From Chloroflexota bacterium (GTDB taxonomy: Bacteria; Chloroflexota; UBA5177; JANWHV01), in contig JANWHO010000143.1 in NCBI GenBank assembly GCA_025450375.1, positions 1 through 8,411 on the forward strand: a stretch of DNA of 8,411 bases, read 5' to 3'. A program made the translations under genes and the position numbers. Shown in pieces: positions 1 through 6,612 of this stretch (position 1 is the first letter of the stretch; every line of letters begins with the position of its first letter). The notes under the pieces were generated by a model. It searched no databases and was not told the DNA's origin. It saw only the letters and a program-made list of their open reading frames with translations.

Positions 1-36
1 CGGCACCAATTCCAATAGGCCGCCTGGCGCCCTACA

Positions 37-1143
37 CTAATTACTAATACACGCCTGGGTGGCGCGGTCGAACAAATGGACGCGGCTGGCGTCGAACAGC
101 ACCTCCATCGGCTGGCCGGTGGTGGCGTGGCTCCGTGGGTCGAGCCGGGCTACGAACTGGCTCTTGCCGGCCACGACGTAGACATACAGTTCGCTGCCCA
201 TGTGCTCCACCACCTCCACGTTCACGGTGGCCACGTTGGCGTTGTTCCCCGTGCTGGGGGCCAGTGAGCGGTCGTAGATGTCCTCCGGACGGATGCCCAG
301 GATCACTTCCTGCGCCTCCCGCCCCGTGACCTTCGCGCGGGTCTCGGGCGTCAGTTCGACTCGGAACACCCCGGTGTCGGCATACAGACGGTCGCCCTCG
401 GAGACCATCCGGGCGTCGAAGAAATTCATGGACGGGCTACCGATAAAGCCGGCCACGAAAATGTTGGAGGGGTGATCGTAGACCTCTTGCGGCGCCGCCA
501 ATTGCTGCAGGAAGCCGTCCTTCATCACCGCGATGCGGGTGCCCATGGTCATTGCCTCGGTCTGATCGTGGGTGACGTAGACCACGGTGGTCTGCAGGCG
601 CTGGTGGAGCTTGATCAGGTAGGACCGGGTTTCCACCCGGAGCTTGGCGTCCAGGTTGGAGAGCGGCTCGTCCATCAAGAACACCTTGGGCTCGCGCACG
701 ATCGCCCGACCCACGGCCACGCGTTGGCGTTGGCCGCCGGAAAGCTGCTTGGGCTTCCGGGCCAGGAGATTCTCGATCCCGAGGGAGGCGGCGGTGGCGC
801 GCACCCGGCGGTCCACCTCGGCCTTAGGAGTGTGGCGACGGCGGAGGCCGAAGGCCAGATTGTCAAACACATTCATGTGGGGGTAGAGCGCATAGCTCTG
901 GAAAACCATGGCGATGTCGCGATCCTTGGGTGGAACGTCGTTTACCACCCGGTCGCCGATCCAGATCTCGCCCCCGGAAATCTCCTCCAGGCCGGCAATC
1001 AGGCGCAGGGTGGTGGATTTGCCACAGCCCGAGGGGCCGACCAGGACCAGGAACTCCTTATCCATGATTTCGATATTAACGTCGTTGACGGCGGTAACAT
1101 CACCGAACTTCCGGTAGATGTGTCGGAGCGATACACTGGACAT
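37..1143 (-). CDS. ugpC: ABC transporter ATP-binding protein, CUT1/UgpC-MsmK type
   Basis: This 368-residue protein is the cytoplasmic ATPase of a carbohydrate or glycerol-phosphate importer of the CUT1 class. Seen in sequence: Walker A GPSGCGKST at residues 36-44, Q-loop Gln82 in FQSYALYPHM, signature LSGGQ at 134-138, Walker B FLMDEP with Asp158 and Glu159, D-loop SNLDA and switch His192. After about residue 235 there is a C-terminal TOBE/regulatory region with LGIRPED, EHMGSE and the terminal VHLFD motif typical of MalK, UgpC and MsiK. Length is normal for the family. The ATG start is supported by AAGGAG eight bases upstream. No permease or binding-protein gene is present here, so the substrate cannot be read from context; in some Gram-positives one such ATPase (MsiK/MsmX) serves several sugar transporters, and that role is possible here. 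The symbol is family-level only. The family is certain, the substrate unknown. Confidence 0.95.
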   Translation of the reverse strand: MSSVSLRHIYRKFGDVTAVNDVNIEIMDKEFLVLVGPSGCGKSTTLRLIAGLEEISGGEIWIGDRVVNDVPPKDRDIAMVFQSYALYPHMNVFDNLAFGLRRRHTPKAEVDRRVRATAASLGIENLLARKPKQLSGGQRQRVAVGRAIVREPKVFLMDEPLSNLDAKLRVETRSYLIKLHQRLQTTVVYVTHDQTEAMTMGTRIAVMKDGFLQQLAAPQEVYDHPSNIFVAGFIGSPSMNFFDARMVSEGDRLYADTGVFRVELTPETRAKVTGREAQEVILGIRPEDIYDRSLAPSTGNNANVATVNVEVVEHMGSELYVYVVAGKSQFVARLDPRSHATTGQPMEVLFDASRVHLFDRATQACISN

Positions 1144-1151
1144 GCGCGCTT

Positions 1152-1157
1152 CTCCTT
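1152..1157 (-). promoter_or_regulatory. Ribosome binding site of the ABC ATPase gene
   Basis: On the minus strand AAGGAG lies eight bases before the ATG at 1143. It is a near-consensus Shine-Dalgarno sequence and fixes the start codon of the ATPase gene. Confidence 0.75.
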
Positions 1158-1200
1158 CTTACGGTACGTACGCACGCGGTCGCGCGAAGACAGAACTTTT

Positions 1201-1212
1201 CGGTAAAAACCG
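1201..1212. repeat. Short inverted repeat between uvrB and the ABC ATPase gene
   Basis: CGGT-AAAA-ACCG is a perfect 4+4 bp inverted repeat. An alternative fold pairs GAAC (1193-1196) plus TTTT with AAAA and GTTC (1212-1215), leaving a three-base bulge, so two mutually exclusive small stems are possible. It lies 58 bp upstream of the ATPase start. It has no U-tract in the minus-strand transcript, so it is not a textbook terminator. It may be an operator or a chance structure. Confidence 0.3.
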
Positions 1213-1222
1213 TTCCCCGTTT

Positions 1223-1237
1223 GCCACTCGTGGTGGC
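1223..1237 (-). repeat. 5+5 bp hairpin just downstream of uvrB
   Basis: GCCAC-TCGTG-GTGGC forms a perfect five-base-pair stem with a five-base loop, 29 bp past the uvrB stop codon on the uvrB strand. The following transcript bases are AAACGGGG, not a U-run. A factor-dependent 3' end or mRNA-stabilising hairpin is possible, but a classical intrinsic terminator is not supported. Nothing else recognisable was found in the 122-bp gap. Confidence 0.25.
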
Positions 1238-1265
1238 GGACCCAATCCCTGGTATCTCCCCTAGC

Positions 1266-3260
1266 TCACCTCCTTCGGGCGCCAGCTTCCACTTCCAGGC
1301 GCCGCCGCAATTCCATTACCTGGTCCCGCAGTTCGGCCGCCCGCTCGAACTCCAGTTGCCGCGCGGCGGTCCGCATCTGCGTTTCCAGATCCTTCAGCAC
1401 GCGGAGCACCTCTTCCCTGGGCAACTCGGGAGCCGCGATATACGCGGCGGTCGTCTCCGCCACCGCCCGCATCCTATCACCCAGGTCGTGGATACTCTTG
1501 CTAATGCTGATTGGCTCAATGCCATGGGCCTCATTATACGCCATTTGGATACCGCGGCGTCGATTGGTTTCGCTCAGGGCTTTGGCCATCGAGTTGGTCT
1601 CGCGATCGGCGAACATGATCACATGTCCCTCGACGTGGCGAGCAGCCCGCCCGACGGTCTGGATCAGGGATGTCTCCGACCGCAGGTAGCCTTCCTTATC
1701 GGCGTCAAGGATCGCGATCAAGCTCACCTCGGGGAGGTCCAGGCCCTCGCGCAGCAAGTTGATCCCCACCACCACGTCGTAGGTACCGAGTCGGAGATCG
1801 CGGAGTACCTCCACCCGTTCCATCACATCCATCTCGCTATGGAGGTAATGCACCTTAATCCCCAGTTCCCGCAGATATTCGGCCAGGTCCTCGGACATGC
1901 GCTTGGTCAGGGTAGTGACCAGGACCCGCTGCTTCTTCACCACGCGCTCGCGGACCCGCTCGATCAGCAGATCAATCTGTCCCTTGGTGGGGCGCACCTC
2001 GATGGTAGGATCCAGCAGGCCGGTGGGACGAATGACCTGTTCCACCACCCGGCGGCTGTGCTCGTATTCGTAGGGGCCGGGGGTGGCGGAGACATAGATC
2101 GCCTGATGGACCGTCTGCTCAAATTCGTTAAAGGTGAGGGGGCGGTTGTCGAGGGCGCTGGGAAGGCGGAAACCGTAATCCACCAGCACCTCCTTCCGCG
2201 AGCGGTCGCCGCCGTACATCCCGCGCACCTGGGGGAGCGCCACATGCGACTCGTCGACAAAGAGCAGGAAGTCATCCGGCAGATAGTCAAGAAGGGTCCA
2301 GGGCTTCTCACCGGCCCCGCGGCCCGAGAGGTGACGCGAATAATTCTCGATCCCGGCGCAGATCCCCGTTTCGCGGAGCATTTCCATGTCGAAGTTGGTC
2401 CGCTGCTGCAGGCGCTGAGCCTCCAGAAGCTTGCCCTGGGACTCCAACTCCGCCAAGCGTTCGCCCAGCTCCTCCTCAATGGAGACGATCGCCTTGATCA
2501 ACTTCTCTTGCGAGGTTACGAAGTGACGGGCGGGATAGATGTCGAGTTGGGTCAGGGTGGTCAGCACTTCGCCGGTCAGTGGATCAACCTGCACGATCCG
2601 CTCGATCTCGTCCCCGAAGAACTCGATCCGATAGGCCAGATCCTCATATGAGGGATAGATCTCCAGAACGTCGCCGCGGACCCTGAACTTCCCCCGATTG
2701 AAGTCCATGTCATTCCGCTCGTAGAGAATCTCGGTCAGGTGCCGCAACACTTTTTCGCGCCGATGGCGTTCGCCCCGCCGCAGCTTGACCACTACGTTGT
2801 TGTAGTCCTCGGGCGAGCCCAGACCATAAATACAGGAGACCGAAGCCACGATCAGCACATCGCGCCGCTCGAAGAGACTCCGCGTGGCGGAGAGACGCAG
2901 CTTTTCGATCTCCTCGTTGAGGGTGGACTCCTTCTCGATGTATACATCGGAACGAGCGATGTATGCCTCGGGCTGATAGTAGTCGTAGTAGCTGACGAAG
3001 TACTCAACCGCGTTCTCGGGAAAGAAGTCGCGGAACTCACTGTACAACTGGGCCGCCAGGGTTTTATTGGGAGCCAGAACCAGGGTGGGACGCTGCAATG
3101 CTTGCACGACGTGGCACATGGTGAAAGTCTTGCCGCTGCCCGTAACCCCGAGCAGCGTTTGGTGCCGGTCGCCGGCGCGCGTTCCTTCTACAAGCTGGCT
3201 GATCGCGACGGGCTGATCGCCGCGGGGGACGAAATCGGAAACAACCTTAAACTCGGGCAT
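1266..3260 (-). CDS. uvrB: UvrABC excinuclease subunit B (nucleotide excision repair helicase)
   Basis: UvrB receives damaged DNA from UvrA, verifies the lesion by threading a strand behind its beta-hairpin, and recruits UvrC for incision. Counting from the ATG at 3260 (664 residues; E. coli UvrB has 673): Walker A GVTGSGKT at 38-45, beta-hairpin [10 protein letters not shown] at 91-100, Walker B DESH at 336-339, helicase motif SATP at 391-394, motif [11 protein letters not shown] at 534-542, and a C-terminal UVR domain at about 617-652 that contacts UvrB/UvrC. All expected parts are present and intact. The ATG at 3260 is chosen because the protein then begins [17 protein letters not shown], matching the usual UvrB N-terminus, and GGGAGG lies eight bases upstream. 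An in-frame TTG at 3311 would add 17 residues unlike the family. uvrA and uvrC are not nearby. The gene is divergent from cdaA. Confidence 0.98.
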   Translation of the reverse strand: MPEFKVVSDFVPRGDQPVAISQLVEGTRAGDRHQTLLGVTGSGKTFTMCHVVQALQRPTLVLAPNKTLAAQLYSEFRDFFPENAVEYFVSYYDYYQPEAYIARSDVYIEKESTLNEEIEKLRLSATRSLFERRDVLIVASVSCIYGLGSPEDYNNVVVKLRRGERHRREKVLRHLTEILYERNDMDFNRGKFRVRGDVLEIYPSYEDLAYRIEFFGDEIERIVQVDPLTGEVLTTLTQLDIYPARHFVTSQEKLIKAIVSIEEELGERLAELESQGKLLEAQRLQQRTNFDMEMLRETGICAGIENYSRHLSGRGAGEKPWTLLDYLPDDFLLFVDESHVALPQVRGMYGGDRSRKEVLVDYGFRLPSALDNRPLTFNEFEQTVHQAIYVSATPGPYEYEHSRRVVEQVIRPTGLLDPTIEVRPTKGQIDLLIERVRERVVKKQRVLVTTLTKRMSEDLAEYLRELGIKVHYLHSEMDVMERVEVLRDLRLGTYDVVVGINLLREGLDLPEVSLIAILDADKEGYLRSETSLIQTVGRAARHVEGHVIMFADRETNSMAKALSETNRRRGIQMAYNEAHGIEPISISKSIHDLGDRMRAVAETTAAYIAAPELPREEVLRVLKDLETQMRTAARQLEFERAAELRDQVMELRRRLEVEAGARRR

Positions 3261-3268
3261 ACACCAGG

Positions 3269-3274
3269 CCTCCC
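3269..3274 (-). promoter_or_regulatory. Ribosome binding site of uvrB
   Basis: On the minus strand GGGAGG lies eight bases before the ATG at 3260. It supports that start over the in-frame TTG at 3311, which itself has a weaker GGAG six bases upstream. Confidence 0.65.
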
Positions 3275-3362
3275 GCGAGGTAACGAGGGGATGGAGCACG
3301 GGGGCGCCCAATGCGGGCTCCGGCTTCTCTCCTTAATGTACAGGGCCGCCTCCATCGCGGGT

Positions 3363-3368
3363 ATTACA
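3363..3368 (-). promoter_or_regulatory. Candidate -10 element for uvrB
   Basis: On the minus strand TGTAAT matches the -10 consensus at five of six positions and lies about 100 bp upstream of the uvrB ATG. The hexamer 17 bp further upstream, CGGAGA at 3386-3391, is a poor -35 match. No SOS box of the Gram-positive CGAAC-N4-GTTCG type is visible around it. This is a weak, inference-level call. Confidence 0.22.
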
Positions 3369-3456
3369 CAGGGCACAAACGAGATTCTCCGGTGGGAAAA
3401 CAGCCCTGGGCTGGGGCATTTACCCCGCATTGGCCATGGGACCTGGGGTGACAACG

Positions 3457-3465
3457 TGCTACACT
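3457..3465 (+). promoter_or_regulatory. Candidate extended -10 promoter of cdaA-cdaR
   Basis: TGCTACACT has the extended -10 form TGn followed by TACACT (four of six to consensus). No good -35 hexamer is seen 16-18 bp upstream, which extended -10 promoters can tolerate. Transcription would begin near 3472, giving a leader of about 50 bases to the ATG at 3521. This placement would leave the alternative TTG codon at 3467 untranscribed. Confidence 0.35.
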
Positions 3466-3520
3466 TTTGCACAAGGACATACGGTTTAGCGCTCGCCACG
3501 GTGGGTGCGTTAGGCAGGCC

Positions 3521-4309
3521 ATGGATTCGCTCCGCTGGACGCTGTCTCGCCTTAATTGGGCGAGTGCCCTTGATATTGCTATCGTCACCCTGGTCTTTTT
3601 TTGGTTTCTGGTCTTGATTTATCAGACCCGTGCCGATCAGGTGCTGCGCGGCGCCGTGCTGCTGATCGTGGTAGGAGCGATCCTTGCCTCCACTCTCCAG
3701 TTAACTGTCCTTGGCTGGCTGTTGGTCCATTCGGTGCCGGTCCTCCTGATCGCGATCCCGGTTATTTTTCAGCCCGAATTGCGGAAGTTGCTGGAGCAAC
3801 TTGGGCGGTCCAGTCGGATCATTAATCATCCGTTGGCTTCCCTCACTCCACCAGCCGCCGATTACACGGTGGGCCAGATCGTGGAGGCCAGTGAGCAATT
3901 GGCCCGCCAGAGCTTCGGGGCTCTGATCGTGATCGAGCGGAAAACCGGGCTTCAGGACTACGCCGAGACGGGGACTCGGCTGGACGGCACCGTATCAGTG
4001 GAATTGTTGGAGGCGCTCTTCTATAAGAATTCGGCTCTCCACGATGGAGCGGTGATCATCCAGGGGGATCGGGTGGTGGCGGCGAAGTGCGTGCTGCCGT
4101 TGAGCGACAATGTAGGGAGCGGGGCGCCGATCGGAACCCGGCACCGGGCGGCCATTGGAATTAGCGAGGTCACCGACGCCATCGCCGTCGTGGTGTCCGA
4201 GGAAACGGGGAAAATTTCCATCGCCCACAACGGCAAGTTGATGCGTGGTCTGAGCGGCGACACTCTGCGGCGCGCTCTTACCACCTTTTACCATCCCGAT
4301 GAACCGTAA
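3521..4309 (+). CDS. cdaA: Membrane diadenylate cyclase CdaA (c-di-AMP synthase)
   Basis: CdaA condenses two ATP into cyclic di-AMP, a messenger controlling potassium, osmolyte and cell-wall homeostasis. From the ATG at 3521 it has 262 residues, close to the usual ~270. Three hydrophobic membrane segments lie at about 18-34, 42-60 and 62-82, followed by the conserved FQPELRKLLEQLGR linker (83-96) and a cytoplasmic DAC (DisA_N) domain. Catalytic motifs are intact: LHDGAVII with Asp175-Gly176-Ala177, and GTRHRAAIGIS with Arg207-His208-Arg209. GALIVIER at 133-140 is also typical. The frame is open back to a TTG at 3467, but the added 18 residues are not family-like and would lie upstream of the predicted transcription start; the ATG has only a weak AGGCAGG-like site. 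It is the first gene of a two-gene operon with cdaR. The membrane helices distinguish it from DisA, which has a DNA-binding C-terminus. Confidence 0.96.
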   Translation: MDSLRWTLSRLNWASALDIAIVTLVFFWFLVLIYQTRADQVLRGAVLLIVVGAILASTLQLTVLGWLLVHSVPVLLIAIPVIFQPELRKLLEQLGRSSRIINHPLASLTPPAADYTVGQIVEASEQLARQSFGALIVIERKTGLQDYAETGTRLDGTVSVELLEALFYKNSALHDGAVIIQGDRVVAAKCVLPLSDNVGSGAPIGTRHRAAIGISEVTDAIAVVVSEETGKISIAHNGKLMRGLSGDTLRRALTTFYHPDEP

Positions 4310-4312
4310 GGG
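4308..4312 (+). promoter_or_regulatory. Ribosome binding site of cdaR overlapping the cdaA stop codon
   Basis: AAGGG begins inside the cdaA TAA stop and sits five bases before the cdaR ATG at 4318. This suggests coupled translation of the pair and supports the upstream start that includes the 47-residue N-terminal extension. Confidence 0.6.
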
Positions 4313-4317
4313 ATAGC

Positions 4318-5697
4318 ATGGCTCGCTCTATCATCCCCTTACTGCCCGAATTGCGCCGGAACGGCGGACCACGCGAACAGGTCCGTGGCTTCGCCTACCT
4401 CCTCCATACGATTGCCCTGGGTCGCCGGCCGGGTGAGCAAGGACTATCTCGTCAGTCGATGTTGACGCGCTTGCTGGCCGCCCTGGTGATGTCGGTCGCG
4501 CTCTGGTACTACGTCACCGACCAAGAAAATCCAATCGTGCGCAGCCAGCCCTTCACCTTACAAGCGGAAGTTCGGAATATCCCGAGCGGTCTGGCCCTGC
4601 GGAGCCCCACGATCATGGTTACGGTGACCGCGCGCGGACTGCAGGATCAGGTCAGTAGTCCCGGAGTGATCTTCCCCATCATCGACCTCAAGGGCGTGTC
4701 GCCGAATGCCCGCGAGGCAACTGTTCCAGTGACGATCAGCGGCGGCCGCTCGGGCGTGCAATACACGGCGAGTCCCGCCACGGTCAGCGTTAGCCTGGAG
4801 CCGCTGGTCTCCGCCACGGTCCCGGTGACCTTTGTTCCGCAGTCTTCCCTCCCGATCAACCTGACCAATCTCCCGCCGCGCTTGTCTCCCAGCGTCCTGA
4901 CCATCTCTGGCCCAGCGGATCAGGTGAATCGCGTGTACCACGCCACGGTTACAGTCCCTCTCGATTCAATCTCGCCCCCCAACCCTCAGGCATCCTCGTT
5001 TATCGAGACCTTCAATATCTCCCCGCAACTTTTCGACATCCAGGGCCGGCATATCTCGGCTAGCGGGCTCCTGCCGCCGGATACGCGGGTCAAGGTGACC
5101 CTCCAGATTAACGTCAGCCTGGCTATTCAGACCCTGGCGGTAGCGCCGATCTTGAGCGGCGGCCTCCCGTTGGGCTATCAACTCGACGGGATTCAGGTCG
5201 AGCCGCCCAGCGTCACCGTGGTCGGGCCGCCGGATGCGGTCAATTCGCTCCGCGCTATTACCACGCAGCCGCTCCTCCTCACTGGGGTGACCCATAGCAT
5301 GACCCTGACCACCTACCTGGATCTGGGAATCCTCCCGCCCAACGTAGCGGTCTATACCCAGGGCAAGGGAACGGAAGGCAGCCGAGGCCGCGTGGGACCT
5401 AAGTGGTCCGTCTATGTCTCCATCTCCAAATCCAAGGGCACTAACGCGCTGCCCGCCTCGATACGCGTCGATCATCTGGGCAAGGGCTTACGGGCCATCC
5501 TGGGCACCCCGTGGCTCCAGGTCTATGTGAACGCGCCCTATCTCGCCATCGCCAAGCTGCCCCCGCTCGTCGCGCATATAAACGCCACCGGCTTGGTTCA
5601 GGGGGTCTATCAGCTTAAACCAACCCTCTCCCTACCGTCCAGCCTGGGGAATCCCAGCGTGACGCCGAGTACGGTGAAGGTGACGATTACGAAATAG
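4318..5697 (+). CDS. cdaR: YbbR-domain protein CdaR, regulator of CdaA
   Basis: CdaR proteins sit outside the membrane on a single N-terminal helix and modulate CdaA activity. This 459-residue protein has one hydrophobic segment at about 51-66 (LLAALVMSVALWYYV) followed by DQENP, the usual CdaR membrane exit. Four beta-rich YbbR-like repeats follow, roughly at 77-160, 162-263, 266-370 and 373-457, each with the recurring pattern of a P.TV.V.. or PS.VTV.G strand near its centre or end (SPTIMVTVTARG, PSVLTISGP, PPSVTVVGPP, PSTVKVTITK). The cyclase gene lies 8 bp upstream and the ribosome site overlaps its stop codon. Unusual: 47 residues rich in Arg and Gly precede the helix, whereas most CdaR proteins start just before it; an internal ATG at 4459 (Met48) would give the ordinary form but lacks a Shine-Dalgarno site. 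The gene ends in an 11-bp convergent overlap with the phosphatase gene. glmM does not follow. Confidence 0.9.
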   Translation: MARSIIPLLPELRRNGGPREQVRGFAYLLHTIALGRRPGEQGLSRQSMLTRLLAALVMSVALWYYVTDQENPIVRSQPFTLQAEVRNIPSGLALRSPTIMVTVTARGLQDQVSSPGVIFPIIDLKGVSPNAREATVPVTISGGRSGVQYTASPATVSVSLEPLVSATVPVTFVPQSSLPINLTNLPPRLSPSVLTISGPADQVNRVYHATVTVPLDSISPPNPQASSFIETFNISPQLFDIQGRHISASGLLPPDTRVKVTLQINVSLAIQTLAVAPILSGGLPLGYQLDGIQVEPPSVTVVGPPDAVNSLRAITTQPLLLTGVTHSMTLTTYLDLGILPPNVAVYTQGKGTEGSRGRVGPKWSVYVSISKSKGTNALPASIRVDHLGKGLRAILGTPWLQVYVNAPYLAIAKLPPLVAHINATGLVQGVYQLKPTLSLPSSLGNPSVTPSTVKVTITK

Positions 5698-6508
5698 GTC
5701 CGGCCAGCAGTGCTTCCAGATCGTGCTGCAAGAGCTCGATCAGGTTTTCCACCACCAGGGTCGGCTTGGCGGCGCTGGCCGCTAGCTCGGCGCGGGTGGA
5801 GATGCCGGTAAGGACCAGCACGGAGGCCAGATTCAGCGCCACCGCTCCTGGTATATCGGTCTGCAGATTGTCGCCCACCACGATCACTCTCTTGGGGTCG
5901 GTGCCGTGCGCGCGCAGGAGTGTTTGGTAGAGCAGCGGTCCCGGTTTCCCGATCGCCGTGGCGGTGGTCCGGCAGGCTGCTTCGATGGCCGCGACAATCG
6001 AGCCGGCCCCCGGCCACAGCCGCCCGTTGGCGCCGGGGAACTGCGGATCGCGATTGGTGGCGATCAGGGACGCGCCCGCCAAAACCGCTGCTTGAGCCTG
6101 GGCCAGCCGCGCGTAACTCAATTGTCGATCGAGACTTGCCACCACGCAATCCGGCTGCTCCAAAATATCTCCATCATCGGACGCTCGGGTCACCCGGATC
6201 CCCACCGCTTCCAGTTCGGCGGCCAGCGAGGGTGCGCCCACCACGAGCGCCGTGGCGGGTGGGTTGGGTAGTTGGCGCAGGTAGGCCGCCGTGGCCGAGG
6301 CGGAGGTCGCGATCTGGTCAAGTTCGGCCGGCACCCCGACCGCCGCCAGGCGCTCGACAAACTCCAGGCGTCCGTGGGTGGCGTTGTTGGTGGCGAAGAG
6401 GATGCCATGCCCGGCCGCCCGCAAGCCGGCTACCGCCTCGGCCGCTCCGGGGACGGGTTCGCGGTCGCGGTACACCACGCCGTCAAGATCGAAAAGGAAA
6501 GTAATCAC
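5687..6508 (-). CDS. HAD superfamily subclass IIA hydrolase (NagD-like phosphatase)
   Basis: This 273-residue protein belongs to the HAD-IIA family (NagD, AraL, p-nitrophenylphosphatase and phosphoglycolate phosphatase relatives). Seen in sequence: motif I FDLDGVVY with nucleophile Asp7 and acid/base Asp9, motif II TNN at 40-42, motif III Lys188 in IGKPGP, and motif IV GDNLQTDI with Asp213 and Asp218. The C2-type cap lies between motifs II and III and carries the TNRDPQFP segment (151-158) typical of NagD-like caps. All catalytic residues are present, so it should be an active Mg-dependent phosphatase. The substrate is not readable from sequence; small sugar or nucleotide phosphates are usual for the family. 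The start is GTG at 6508, with the nucleophile at the usual residue 7; no Shine-Dalgarno sequence precedes it. It is convergent with cdaR (11-bp overlap) and divergent from dnaG, so it is transcribed on its own. Confidence 0.93.
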   Translation of the reverse strand: MITFLFDLDGVVYRDREPVPGAAEAVAGLRAAGHGILFATNNATHGRLEFVERLAAVGVPAELDQIATSASATAAYLRQLPNPPATALVVGAPSLAAELEAVGIRVTRASDDGDILEQPDCVVASLDRQLSYARLAQAQAAVLAGASLIATNRDPQFPGANGRLWPGAGSIVAAIEAACRTTATAIGKPGPLLYQTLLRAHGTDPKRVIVVGDNLQTDIPGAVALNLASVLVLTGISTRAELAASAAKPTLVVENLIELLQHDLEALLAGPIS

Positions 6509-6515
6509 GGGGTTC

Positions 6516-6521
6516 AGGATA
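6516..6521 (-). promoter_or_regulatory. Candidate -10 element giving a leaderless phosphatase mRNA
   Basis: On the minus strand TATCCT fits the TANNNT pattern and is separated by seven bases from the GTG start at 6508, so transcription could begin at the start codon itself. This would explain the absence of a ribosome binding site. No clear -35 is visible. Inference only. Confidence 0.3.
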
Positions 6522-6551
6522 CAGGGAGCCGCGAGGATCGGGATAGAGCCC

Positions 6552-6580
6552 TTGTAGCACAGCGCGCCGCGTGCTAGAAA
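6552..6580 (+). promoter_or_regulatory. dnaG: Candidate dnaG promoter
   Basis: TTGTAG at 6552-6557 and TAGAAA at 6575-6580 are spaced by 17 bp, with three and four of six consensus matches respectively. Transcription would start near 6587, leaving a leader of about 25 bases that contains the strong ribosome site. An inverted repeat fills the spacer. Confidence 0.35.
6555..6576. repeat. Inverted repeat in the dnaG promoter (possible operator)
   Basis: TAGCAC (6555-6560) and GTGCTA (6571-6576) are perfect reverse complements around a 10-base GC-rich centre. Counting one mismatched position and two further pairs outside (TT and AA), eight of nine positions per arm match. The arms fall over the spacer between the candidate -35 and -10, where a dimeric repressor would block transcription. 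As RNA it could also form a hairpin, but no U-tract follows on either strand, so a terminator is unlikely. Confidence 0.4.
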
Positions 6581-6599
6581 TGGAACACCGGCATGAAGA

Positions 6600-6605
6600 G
6601 GGAGG
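6600..6605 (+). promoter_or_regulatory. Ribosome binding site of dnaG
   Basis: GGGAGG lies seven bases before the ATG at 6613 inside a longer purine run (6596-6606). It selects this ATG over the out-of-frame ATG at 6593. Confidence 0.7.
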
Positions 6606-6612
6606 GTAGGCC

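Noticed and set aside
1..36. Possible terminator after the ABC ATPase gene
   Set aside because: GC-rich bases with overlapping GGC/GCC repeats are present, but no clean stem followed by a U-run is visible and the window ends here.
1164..1171. GTACGTAC palindrome upstream of the ATPase gene
   Set aside because: Eight-base self-complementary sequence with alternating bases; too short and simple to call an operator without conservation data.
472..1206. 244-codon plus-strand open frame opposite the ABC ATPase gene
   Set aside because: Antisense shadow of a complete, motif-bearing ATPase; composition skewed to Gly, His and Leu.
1221..2651. 476-codon open frame on the plus strand opposite uvrB
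   Set aside because: It lies wholly antisense to a clear uvrB gene, is rich in His, Leu and Gln with no family-like motif, and is explained by GC-biased third positions.
3261..3311. TTG start adding 17 residues to UvrB
   Set aside because: UvrB normally begins with the M..F....P.GDQP segment, which starts at the ATG at 3260 with a good ribosome site. A GGAG precedes the TTG, so it is not excluded, only less likely.
3467..3520. TTG start adding 18 residues to CdaA
   Set aside because: The extra residues are not hydrophobic or family-like, and the best promoter would start transcription downstream of the TTG. The ATG at 3521 gives a normal CdaA.
3505..3530. Same start context AGGCCATGG at cdaA and dnaG
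   Set aside because: The match is short and both genes are unrelated; likely coincidence in GC-rich DNA.
2739..3617. 292-codon plus-strand open frame antisense to the uvrB 5' half and running into cdaA
   Set aside because: It is out of frame with cdaA and antisense to uvrB, with no recognisable motif or ribosome site.
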